Below, in pieces: positions 1-12,600 of a stretch of 64,000 nucleotides of DNA. Source of the stretch: Marthasterias glacialis (taxonomy: Eukaryota; Echinodermata; Asteroidea; Forcipulatida; Asteriidae). The stretch lies in contig OU452236.1 of NCBI GenBank assembly GCA_911728455.2, positions 13,937,838-14,001,837 of the forward strand, read 5' to 3'. The translations under genes were made by a program, and so were the position numbers. The first letter of the stretch is position 1. Each line of letters begins with the position of its first letter. Under the pieces are notes generated by a model. The model was not told the DNA's origin. It ran no database searches and was given only the letters and a program-made list of their open reading frames with translations.

Positions 1-465
1 CATCGAAACTCAATTTTCACTGGCAATGGTAAAATGACATCCACTTAAATAATTACAACATGTATACCCAAAAACAGGGATTATGAAAAGATTACACCCA
101 AAAAGTTTACACCATAAAAATACAGAAAAAAGGAAAATAAAACAAGCAAAGTAAAAAAAAAAAAAAAAAGGCAAGCAGGGTTGTTTTTTGTAGACTTGCT
201 TTCCCTTCAAAGATGTTAGCTTTTCATCACAGAGAAAAAGACAAACGTGTTATGTATTGTCTCAAAACCGACAGTTCTTCATTTACGATTATGTACAAAG
301 TCCGAATATCTTCTGGGTTATCTGCTGCCTGCCGGTCAGGATTTTTTTGGTTTTGTGCAATCGCTTGCATAATAACGAGGATTAAAAAGCCAACATCTCC
401 CTTATTACCACTGGGTCATGGCATGTTTATTAGTTAAGTTTCCTTGGGTGTGTTGGAAGAATAAC

Positions 466-595
466 AAATAGACCCCTTGCATGGGCCAGCATCAATGGGG
501 TCAAAAGAATGGACACTCGGCCGATGATTTGTCTTCTTTTGTCCTCAGTGAGGGCGCTATTTGAGCTCGTGACGTCCTACGCAAGGGGTCTATTT
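466..595. mobile_element. Short MITE-like inverted repeat, 130 bp
   Basis: AAATAGACCCCTTGC at 466-480 is matched by its reverse complement at 581-595. The two 15-bp ends enclose 100 bases of noncoding sequence in a spectrin intron. No target duplication is clear. Confidence 0.55.
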
Positions 596-637
596 ACATA
601 ATCCAGAGACTTACTTTTGTACTCTCTACTCAATCAG

Positions 638-3600
638 AACACTTTGCCTCTGAGGAAATCGCATCCAAAGTGAACAACTTGGAGGAGAAGTGGCAGAACC
701 TTAAGGATAAGACGGCAAAGCGTAAGGATGACTTGGATGATTCCTTGGAAGCTCAGCAGTACTTCGCTGATGCTAATGAGGCAGAGTCTTGGATGAAGGA
801 GAAGGAGCCGATTGTCTGCAGTGAAGACTACGGCAAAGATGAGGACACTGCTGAGGTCAGTATCTTCCATCGAATAAAATGTTTGCGAATTTCAAGGGTG
901 GTTCAGTCATTCCATTGCAAACAATATCTACCATGAGAGATTTGTTATTTTTCCAAACAGTATTCAAGTTACTTTTTAGAAAGTCTTAACGTTTCAATCA
1001 GCAGACTCTTTTTACAATGTTAGTTAACATAACATTTCTCTTCAAAATGATCAATTAACTTTTTAGCAATTATTTTTCCAGAGGGACAAATATTTGAGTT
1101 ACAGTTTTGGTAAACAATTGTTTTCAAGGTTACTGATAATTGTTTTTGTTTTTTCCAAAACACTCTCTGAAAACTTTCTTTTTGATAAGATGACAAGCAA
1201 CTTCTCTCTTGCCTTATTCATCAGAACATTGCTCACTAAAATGCTTCATTTTCCCCCATCAAATTTGAACAGTCTCTGTTGAAGAAACACGAAGCTTTGC
1301 AGTCCGATCTGAGAGCCTACCATTGGACCATTGAGAACCTTGCCAAGCAGGCCGAAGAATGTCGTGTAAGTTTACAACTCCCTAATTTTCTTATCAATAC
1401 AAATTTACTACCATTTTCTGCGGCTACCTACTTACTATATTTCTTTTCTTGTTTTTTTTTTAATGAGTCAAGATTGAGTGATGTGAGAATTAAACTTAAA
1501 ACCTCTTGATTTATGCTGAGGTGTTGAGGACCTAGGGGTGGTGTCAGATTGTCTTTTTTTCTATTGTGCATTTTCCATGTCCGTCTGTCAGAATTTCAAT
1601 TTGTAAATCTCTATTCCCAATATATTTTGTCTGCTATGAAACTGTTTGTTTGCATAGATATATATGTCTCTTGTGATTATTCAGAATCCCAAATGTTAAA
1701 TTGGAATTAGTCTCAGTGACCCCAAGATGTAAATGCTTTATGTGCTTGCTAAACTTACCTGTTAAAAAAAAAAGCTTTATCAACCATGTTGCCAGTATGC
1801 TTGCCTTACAGCAAAATTACACACACACACAAATATCCCTGAAATGCCGATGGAATTTACTTGTTTTGCTTGTGAATGCAGTTATGTTCCCATTGAAATG
1901 CTTCAAAATGAACCCAAACTGCTTGTAAACTGAAAGTCCCCTACCTTTTTATGTACCCCCCCTTTGCCTGTGTTCCCGTGTCCTTCTAACCTTTTTACAT
2001 GGCATATTTCTGCCGTGGCTGTACTTGTTTGCTTGGCTTTTCCTCACAGTATGAGCCTCCCCGTTCTACGGTTCGCTTTTTAATCGGAAACGTAAGTTGT
2101 TGCTAGACGGCATGAATGCTTTTGAGGAATGTGTAGCTATTTAAGTGCAAGCAATTGCTATGTGACGGCAATGCAGCATTGACTCATATCAGATGTCTAC
2201 ACCTAAATGAAGTGTACCAGTCAGTTTGTAACTCAGTCCATGCCATAGTATTCTTTCAATGTAAGCGTTCATTGATTCACCATTGTATCGAGCAAGTAAG
2301 ATGCATATTTCTACACAATGTGTTTTTGTGGTTGACGTACTGTGCTAAGGATTGGGTTATAGACCGTTATCATTATGCAGCCATTTTGTTTTCATCCATG
2401 GAAGACAGCGTAACAAAACCGAGGCTGGATACATAAATAGTCTGGCCCCTTTATTCAGTCAGTAGCCATGGTTGCTGCGAGGCACAGGAAACTTCACAAA
2501 GACGGTGGCAAAAATGGTAACGGTCTAAAGCAGGGTGGTACACTTCCTGGTAGACATTTTTTTCATAATCATTCTCATCAGATTCAGCAGGTCTTAAGTC
2601 ATTTCTCAAGAATGTCATGCTGACTTCCCACATCAAGCCTGGCCTCTGTTCTGGTCTTGGTCTTTGTGCCCCTTAAAATACGCCTGGAGACATTTTGAAT
2701 GTTAAATGAAAGTACCACTTCACCTTAAAGTCCCAGCTCAACATTGGTAAACTGACTGTAAAATGCTTCCAAATAAATGCTTTGTAATAAAACCAACCTC
2801 TGAAAATTTCAGCTCATTTCGTTGTTTCATTTGCGAGAAAACGGTAAAAATGCATTCAGCATTTCTGTACGCATTCCTGTAGTCTTCGTCTCATTAAGAA
2901 TAAAAACTAATTTTGGATCTTATTTAATTTATTATTAAAAAATGATAACACAGGCAGAAATATTTCAAGGACAGTTTTCTACTGTCATTATCTTTATACC
3001 GTTTAAGGTAAATGTAAATCTGTGAACATTTATGTTTGTCTTCTTACCAATGTTGTGCTCGGGCTTTAATGTGCAACATGAACATGAATGACTTTGCATG
3101 TCAGCCTTCAATTGAAGTCAAGACCTGCTGTCAGGAGCTTCAAGGGGGGGGGGCTTCACCAAAGTAGTTGCGACTTGTACCAGTCAGGAATCAGTGTTTA
3201 AAACGATTCATTTTATGTGGACATTTTGGGCATCGTCATTTTAACCAAATGTTCATCATAGTTGTCTTCATTACCTGCAGTTCAGTATTTGTATTAACGC
3301 AAACGATGTATTTTGGAGAGGAGAGAATCACGTCAACAACATGTAGTTTTCAGAATTTATGTTCATGATGATTGCATGATGGCTGGTTAGGATATCGGGA
3401 TTTGTTATAGATATTTTTTATTTTGAAGTACATAGGCCTACTTTTGAGCTAGTGTAGATTCATTACTGTGACATTCTGGTAAATATGTAATCACAATTTA
3501 TTGTGAACCATTTTTTTTCCAAATCGTCATTGTGAATGTCGTCACTCTAAACATAACGTTTATTTGTATCATTAGATCCACATTCGACAGCATTTCAATT

Positions 3601-6600
3601 TCAATTTTGTCTTTTGTTTTGTGTAACATTTATGCAATAAAATGTTTGCTTGATACTACACATCATATGCAGTATATACTTAAAGATAAACACTTTGAAA
3701 AAAAAAGGTTTTGGGGGTTGTTGTCATAAGATAAAATTTTAAATATGGATAATACTTGAAATTCAGAAAGTGGAATTGGTTGTTGCAAACTGCCTACCAG
3801 CCGAAAGGACCTGTGGCATAAATGCAAAAAAGTTGTTAATGGGCACACATTTTGACCCGAGCAGAGTCTTTCTCAACGGTTAAAAAATAAAAGACAACAT
3901 AACACACACAGTTTCAATTAATTCAATTCAAATACACATTTATTTCCATACTTCTATGAGTATAACTGCACAGTTTACAGGAAAATAATGAGGGAACCAA
4001 AATCAAATGAACCTCAAAGAAGCAAAATACCAAAAAGAAACTAAAGTATGGGGCTGTTTAGATTTAAGCAGAAGCTTGTAGAAAACAGCCGACAACTGAC
4101 AAAAAAAACAAAAAACAAAAAAAACAAAGGACAAACAGACAGACAGCGACATGACAATGGACATACAAGTATACTGGAGTAACAGAAGCAGTCAAGTAGA
4201 AAGAAGTGAAAAGAGAGGCAGAAAACAGTCAAGATATGTTCATCCCTAGCATCTTCTGACTGTTTTCTGCCTCTCTCTTTTGACTGTTTTCTGCCTCTCT
4301 CTTTTGACTTCTTATCACTTGACTGCTTCTGTTACACCAGTATACTTGTATGTGTGTGTGTGTTGTGTTGTCATTTAGCCTTTGAGAAAGACTCTGCTAA
4401 GGTCGAAATGTGAGGCCGTTAACAATTGCTTGCTTTCATACTTTGAAATTCATTTACATTACGTACATGGACATGACAGCATGGCATTTCAAGCAATCCA
4501 CACATTTGTTTTTATTTGATCAGTGAAACAGCAACATACTTTTTCATGAGGAAGTTTCAAGATGCTTTGTGTGCATTTGTGCATGTGATTAGTATCTGTG
4601 CCAGATAAATTAGTTATGGAATAAACGTGTAAACTTGTTAACAATTAACGTTTTCAAGGGAAAATAAATGTTATAACATTAGTGAAGACTTGAAATTCTC
4701 AGTTACTTTTCACATGTTTTGCATACAAAAAATTATTGATAGTTAATAATATCATGCAAACTTTCATAAAGTTGATGTTTTGTAACATTTGGTACTGTAC
4801 ATGTACATTGTATGGGTTCAGCTAGTTTTGATCAACACTTCATCAAATGTGGGGTTTCGTATGGGACAGCATTTGTAAACTACAAGGTTCTTCTTTACTA
4901 TATTTCATATCATAATCACAAACATGACACTTGTATTTTAAACAAAGCTAATAGGTGTTGTCATTTTAACAACTGAAATGACTCTCTTTGACTTCTTGTG
5001 ATGGCTTGAATGTTGCTTCTAAACAACATTCCAACATCAATGTTTTAGTGTATAGAGAGGTTTCACGTGACGTCACCCAAGAACTTTTTCTAATGCTGCG
5101 AGCACAAACAGACGCTGGAAATCATTCAGCAGACGACGTGCCAGCCATTGAGTTTGTACATGGCTGTACCCAACATGGCTGCGAAATGAACTTTTCCCGG
5201 GGTCACGCAACCTCTCTATAAATGTTGTATCCCGCTTGTGAAATGACGCTGTAAATGTATCATGCAAGGAGGCTTGGTGCAATTTCTGCACCATAGGGTT
5301 TGTGTGTAAACCGCAGGATAGTTATTGCGTACTATCAAACAAGCGTTTTTGAGATATAACTTGTTTGGCACTGCAACATTGCACTTACCGCATAATAATT
5401 TATACTTGTGACTTGTTTGTCTAGCAACAAGAGGTGCCAATCAGCGATGAGGCAGGTAAGGAATGCGTCGTTGCTCTCTATGACTACACTGAGAAGAGCC
5501 CGAGAGAGGTCTCCATGAAGAAGGGTGACATCTTGGTCCTCCTCAACAGCAGCAACAAGGTAACATATCAATCCTTGCAATAGACCGATCCATTAAGCCC
5601 CACCCCCTTATGTGGTGACTTATCACAGCCTTGGCTACGTAACTGAAAGTCAGACAAAAGTCCGACATGATAAAATCCTATTGAAAAATGTAAACATGCA
5701 TGCGCTTACTTAAAGCGTGCATTCATGTCACGCAGTGTGGCATAGAAGAGACGCACATTGTGCTGCCCATGTGTACACTGATGATGTAGCCAATGCTGTG
5801 ATTGGTCAATATGTTTGGGGGAGGGGCTTAATGGATCGGCCTATGGTCATATTTCAAGCAAAATCTTCCATAAACTCCTAGGTGGGCAGTTAGGAACTTT
5901 CTGTGGAATGGAAAATGTTTTACAGGACCGAAACTATTCTCTAAATGTTTCATATTTCACGCTTATAGGAGGAGTTAAAAAACTCAAAAACCTTACCAAT
6001 GAATTAATAAGTTGCTCAGCCGAGGTTTGAAATGCATGGAACTCAGGCCAGCAGTCCAGTTGGTATTTTGAAAACCCTGGTGTGTGGAGTTGTCTGTGAG
6101 CCTCTCAGAAAGTCTGACGCTTTTTTATTTTATATCAGTGGAAAATTTGTGGTCAAAGATTGAGAGTCTTTAATTTGTACAGTCCAGAAGTTGAAGCTAC
6201 TGGGGAAAATATCCTGTGATTATCATTTTATGTTTAGCATTTTGTACTGAGGGTTTTAAAGTTGTTTATTCTTGTCATTTTGTCAACCAAGGACTGGTGG
6301 AAGGTTGAGGTGAATGACCGTCAGGGCTTCGTACCAGCAGCCTATGTCAAGAAGATTGACCCTGCCCAGAGTGCATCTCAAGCTAACCTCGCTGAAGAGG
6401 ATGGCAGCATCAAAGCCAGACAATCTCAAATTGAGAAACAGTAAGTCAGCTGAATCTTAACCCCACCATCTTCCTCAGGCCCCACCCCTCCCCAGTCCAT
6501 GACAAAATACATTTCATGTTGTGCGCCATTAATCTTAAAACAACACTTTGTTTATTCTATTCATGTAAAAATCCATTAAAAACTTACCACCCAACTTCCA

Positions 6601-9600
6601 TCAAGACCCAACCCCCAGCATAATAATAAAAGATAATAGTGGCTTCTTATATAGCACCCAGTTACAGTCAGTGATGCTCATGGCACTCGGACATTATTAC
6701 CCCTGGTTACTGGGCCATTTATTTCACTCCTTAAACCATCTCAGCTCCCTTGGGAGAAGTGTGTAGTGCACCAAGCTAAATCAATCACATAAACCATCTC
6801 TGCCCCCGCAGGTACCCATTTACTCCTGGGTGAGGAGAAGCAATTATAGTAATAATAATAATACACAGTTTTTATATAGCGCTTTATCACACCCTATGGG
6901 CGTCTCAGAGCGCTCAGTATTTTTTTCCTGCGAGGTATGATCAGTCACGTTTTTTGAAATATTAGATCTGTTCCTTTACATAGCACCATGTAATGGTTCA
7001 CAATCTGCAGCCGATCAAACCAGGAACACCGGGGCGAACCCCTTCTCTTTGCGATAAGTGTCACTGGGTTCTTTTTACTTGCATCACACAACACACGGAA
7101 CCAACGGCTTTACGTCCCATCCAAAGGACGAAGCAATAATGGTTAAGTGTCTGGCTTATGGACACAATTGTCACGACTGGGACTCGAACCCACACTCTGC
7201 TGATCAGAGATACCAGAGCTTGAGTCCGGTGTTCTTATCCGCTCGGCCACGACACGCCACTAGTAAAGTGTCTTGCTCAACGACACAAGTGTCATGACTG
7301 GGATTCAAACCCACAACCTGATAACTTATGCACTAAACCGCTCGGCCATGACACACCATGGCTAAGTACCTTCAAAATTGTTCCCATTTACACGTAGACG
7401 TACTTATACATGTCGATGGTGGACTGATTTATTTGTGTTTTGATGAACGTAGATACGATGACCTGTTGAAGAATGCCGATGTTCGCAAGGACAAATTGGA
7501 GGAATCCTGCAAACGTCACATGCTGCTCAGAGAGGCCAATGACCTCATGCAATGGATCAAAGACAAGGTAAAACCCATTGTTTATCAAAATAATGTAATT
7601 GAAATGTTACTATTGTTATAGATGTATTTTGTTATTACGTTTTATTGGAAAGCACATATGCATCAGTGAACAGGTAAACAAAATGATATTGATCTCATAC
7701 CTGGGGTGGATTTCACAAAACTAGTCCTAACTTAGGACTAGTCCTAACTTAGGACTAGTCCTAACTAATCCTAACTTAGGACTAGTCCTACAAGTTAGGA
7801 CTAGTTACGCGTCCTAACTCAAGATAAGACTAGTCCTAGCGCTTTGTGAAATCCACACCTGATAACAATAATCACCAATATCAGTAAAAACACTTAGAGT
7901 GCAGAATGTATTGGTTTATTTTTTAAATAGTCAAAAGTTGCAGAAAGTAAACTTGTTTAATCAAAAGCCCAGGTCTATTCATTAGTCTGCAACATGTTTG
8001 TATGTACGTTAAATAGTCTTTATTTAATGTAGCTTTTGTTATTATGTTGCCATCAAATTACTTCTATTTTGTTTTTCTTCCAGGAAGCGATTGTGACTGC
8101 ATCTGAGGTGGGAGAGGACTTGGAGCAAGTCCAGATCCTGCAGAAGAAGTTCGATAACTTCCAAAAGGTATGTCCATTAGCATAATGTCCATCAAAAAGT
8201 TGCATTCCAAAATTACCCCCCCCCCCAAAAAAAAAATTGTGTTTACTGGTAAAAGCCCCAAAGCCTTTTTGAGTCTTTCTACAATTAAAAAACTTTTTGT
8301 TTATCAGGTATTTAAACTAGTGATGTAAGTGCTGAAGAATATCTGTACAACTGTGATGATATTGTATTTATATTCCTCTGCAATGCCTCTTGTTTAATAA
8401 ATAATTAATTGATGGTTGTTTTAAAAATTAGGACCTTACTGCCAACGAGAGTCGACTTGATGAAATCAACGATACATCTAAAGAGCTGACGACTGATCAG
8501 ACCCCAGAATCAGACGTGGTTCAACGCCGTGTCTATGTAAGTCACTTCAACTTGGGAAATTTCCAAAAGTCCATCGAGTTGGAATTGAAATTGCATTAGA
8601 TGTTTTTGAAAGAAATTTTTCTCAAAGATTATTTGATGTTGAACTCCCTACTAAAGATTCAATGATTATCTCTTGTGATGTCCACAGGAGCTGAATGAGC
8701 GCTGGAAGGCCCTACAGAGATTGACCGAGGAACGAAGCCAGAACCTTGGGACGGCCCATGAGGTCCAACGCTTCTTCAGGTAAAACTCAAGTAAATCTTC
8801 CATCTTGGAAGACGTTCAATTCTTACAAATAGAAGAAGAGATGTTAACAAGTTCTGATCGACATTACTTGTGGTTTGCATTACCAAATTTAATAATTAAC
8901 TAAAAAAAATTTCACCATCTTCAAATTATGAGTTATGTATTAAGATATTGAAATAAAAAAAATCCATTAATTTGGAAAGATATTTCTTTTAGCCATGTGA
9001 CAAAATTCATTGAGGTTTCATTTTATTGGGAATATTATTAACCACACTTCGTTTAAAATACAATTTTTTGTGTTGCAGAGATGCTGATGAAACCAAGGAT
9101 TGGATCAATGATAAGAACAAATCACTGAACACAGAGAACTTTGGCCACGATCTTCACAGTGTACAGGCCCTGCAACGTAAACACCAGGGCCTGGAGAGGG
9201 ACCTAAATGCCCTGGGACACCAGGTATAACAAATGCCATTTATTTTCCGTTTCTCTGAGTTGTCACCATCAAGGACTTCCGTTCACAAAGAATAGGGTAG
9301 TGTAGAATAAGATATCAAAATGAATAGGATTGGCGCTGCACATTGTTACACTGATTTTTAATTTAAGTCTTGTTGGGTCTGTCGATTTTCTGAAATCCAT
9401 TTTTTATTCTGATATCAAAACGGTTTACTTGGAGGCTCTAAATGAGCAGGAAACCGTTTGTAACTTGCTAACTTGTGAGAAAGATATTTAATTTAATACA
9501 CAGAAATGCAACTTTTCAGCTGATTTCCTGAGTTTTCTTTCATGTTTGTGCCGTGGAAGTTTGAAAACACAAATCAAGTTTTTGTATACTGGGCTGTTTC

Positions 9601-12600
9601 CTTTTTGTACAATAACAAAGTCGCATGTTTAAATGCAGGCTTCTTAAAACTTTTCAAAAGTGTAGCATTACTGTTGGATTGCCTTGATACAATATGACCA
9701 TGTGTAAATTGATGATTGATTGCTAGGTGAACAAGCTTGATGAGACTGCAACCAGACTGATCCAGACTCACCCAGACCAGGCCGAGCCAATCACTGAGAA
9801 GTGCCAGGAGATTGATGCAGCATGGAACAACTTACAGCAGAGGGTTAGTGTCACCCATTCCACAATCCTCTGCTCACATGTTTAAATCTGCTCTCAAGAC
9901 TAACTTGCTCAAATTAACTTTTTTGTTACTTCTTTCTGTTGTTACGTTTTTTGTATTTTCTTTTCCCTGCGCCTTGAGCATCTTATTAGATGGAACGGCG
10001 CATTAAAAATACTTTTTTTAATTATAAATCCATCTTGGAACTTAAACGTACAAAAAAAAAATACTATAGAAACTTGCAGTCGGAGAGCCATTTTTAATAT
10101 GAACCCACAACTGAAAAGCATCCTGAAGAATTCTGACAAATTTGGATATACTCTGCTGCAACTAGTTTTGGTGGCCAAGATATATTTGGGAAGAATTAAA
10201 ATGATAATGAATTAATAATTTAAGATTGGAGATTAAGGATTTTCAGAGAGACAATAATTATTTGAATGGAAACTTACGGTTTATTGTTTATTATTTAACC
10301 AGTAATGCCACATGATCAAATGTTCAAGTAAAATCGTAAAGAATCCTCTTTATTTCCAAGTATTGTGTTTTTTCTCCATCAGGCCAATGATCGCAAGAAC
10401 AAGCTGACAGACTCCTACGACCTGCAGCGATACCTAAGCGACTACCGTGACCTCATGTCCTGGATCAGCAGCATGAAGACACTGGTGTGTAGCGATGAGT
10501 TGGCTAAGGATGTCACCAGTGCTGAGGCTCTGCTTGAGCGTCACCAGGTAAGCCAACGATCCCTTCGATTATTTTTATTAGTGTATCTTGTTTGGTAAAT
10601 GACATCAAGGGATCATCAAAAGAGACTTACAATGTGATCTGTAGGCTGAAGATATCTGTGTATTGACCCAGTTCATCTGACATCACCTACGATAAATCTA
10701 GGTTGCGCCATTTTGGTAGTCAGATTTCCTTTGTATTAACTGTAACAGTGTGCAATTTAGGCGGTGGACGCATGGTTAGATGCACACTCTTTCATTACAT
10801 GTTAATTGAATCCCCAAATGCAATTCAATTCAATTCGATTCAAGGATTTTATTATCAATACGTCACTGCCCATGGGCTGAATTGCTAATGACTAACAAAA
10901 AGGACAAATTTGAAACTGAAGGAAAACATTGATACAATAAAGAAAATAATACAAAATGACAAACGGTAGCCATGTGTGATAGTATTGTACAGGTCTATAG
11001 AGAAGATGATGAAGAAGACGTTTTAGAATACCTGAAATAGAAAATGGGGAATACCCACATGATCGGGTGTAGGTCTTTAAACCAAATCCACATGCAAGGT
11101 ACCAGTCTGAGGTGATTTTCAAACTGGGTACCCAGAGGTTAAAAGCAGGTAAAGATATATTTCCCTTTTGATACTTTAAAGGAAGCTGCGCTTGCTCTTC
11201 CCATACGATATATTTTTCTGAACTGATCGTCTCTAAAAGCCTTGGATGGTTTAAGAGGATCAATACTTAACATGGCAGCCTGTATTGTCTCCACATTTAC
11301 ATGAATGGACATTTTTGTATTTTTTGCAGGAGCTGCGTTCTGAGATTGAGGCCCGTGCTGGATCCTTCCAGAACTTTGAAGCGTTTGGCACCCAGCTTCT
11401 TCAGAATAACCACTACGCTAGCCCAGAGATTCAAGAGAAACTGGACACACTCCAGAAGGAGAGAGAGCTGCTTGACAAGTCAGTTAGCAATAAAACTGTT
11501 CTTACATCAAGTTTGACAAAGTTTGCGGACGAAACTAATGTTAAAAGATGAATTTAAAATAACTGAGTATGAAGGCCTTTTCCTACACTAGCTGATGTTA
11601 CTATTGAATTATAAATTACTTTTCCCTTGCAGAGAATGGACCAATCGCCGTGTCAAGCTGGATCAGTGTCTTGAGTTGCAGGTAGGTCTGAGTGTAATTC
11701 CCTACCGTTCCTAGAGGTACCCTAATCTTAATTTGAAAAATCTTGTCTGTATTCTTCGGTGTAGCATCTGTAGTTGTTAAACCAGACTTCAATAACCTGA
11801 TAAACACTGTGATGTCCTGAGGGCACTCGTGATGAAGGGTAACAAACGGTGACAGTTAAGTTGTCAACCCTTAAATGGCTAAATTTCTTTTTTTGTGCAG
11901 TCAGTTTTACATTATTTGATGATAGTCTTTGACAAATGGTGTTTATTGTCTTTGACTCACAGCTGTTCCTTCGTGACTGTGAGCAAGCCGAGGCATGGAT
12001 GGCATCTCGCGAAGCATTCCTGGCCAGCGAGGACATCACAGGCTCTCTGGACGGCGTGGAAGCCCTCATCAAGAAACACGAAGACTTTGACAAAGCCATC
12101 AGCGCTCAGGAGCAGAAGATCAACACTCTGCAGTCCTTTGCTGATCAGCTGATCAATGCTGATCACTACGACGCACCATTCATCGCCGATAAACGTGACC
12201 AGGTTATTGAGAGGTAAATTCTTTTTGCGCTTACGGTGTCCAGCTAGCTTGAAATCTCAATTGGAGACTGTCGCGGATGATTATTTAGATATTGGATGTT
12301 CAAAACTAATTAAACAATTATAGAGAATACCTGATATTTCTGCTACTAAGTAGTGTCGCAAAGTCTCAGGAGAAACTGTCTGTTATCAATCATCTGATGT
12401 ATAGTTCAGGGATGCCAGTTTTCAGGCAATAGCCTGAATTCAGGCTTTTCCTTGTACGTTTATCATGGTTATAGACTGATTTCAGGCTTTTCCTTGTACG
12501 TTTATCATGGTTATAGACTGATTTCAGGCTTTTCCTTGTACGTTTATCATGGTTATAGACTGATTTCATGCTTTTCCTTGTACGTTTATCATGGTTATAG

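Noticed and set aside
7174-7358. tRNA genes on the minus strand
   Set aside because: A- and B-box-like sequences are present but they are the heads of SINEs with bodies and ATT tails, and the tRNA folds are imperfect.
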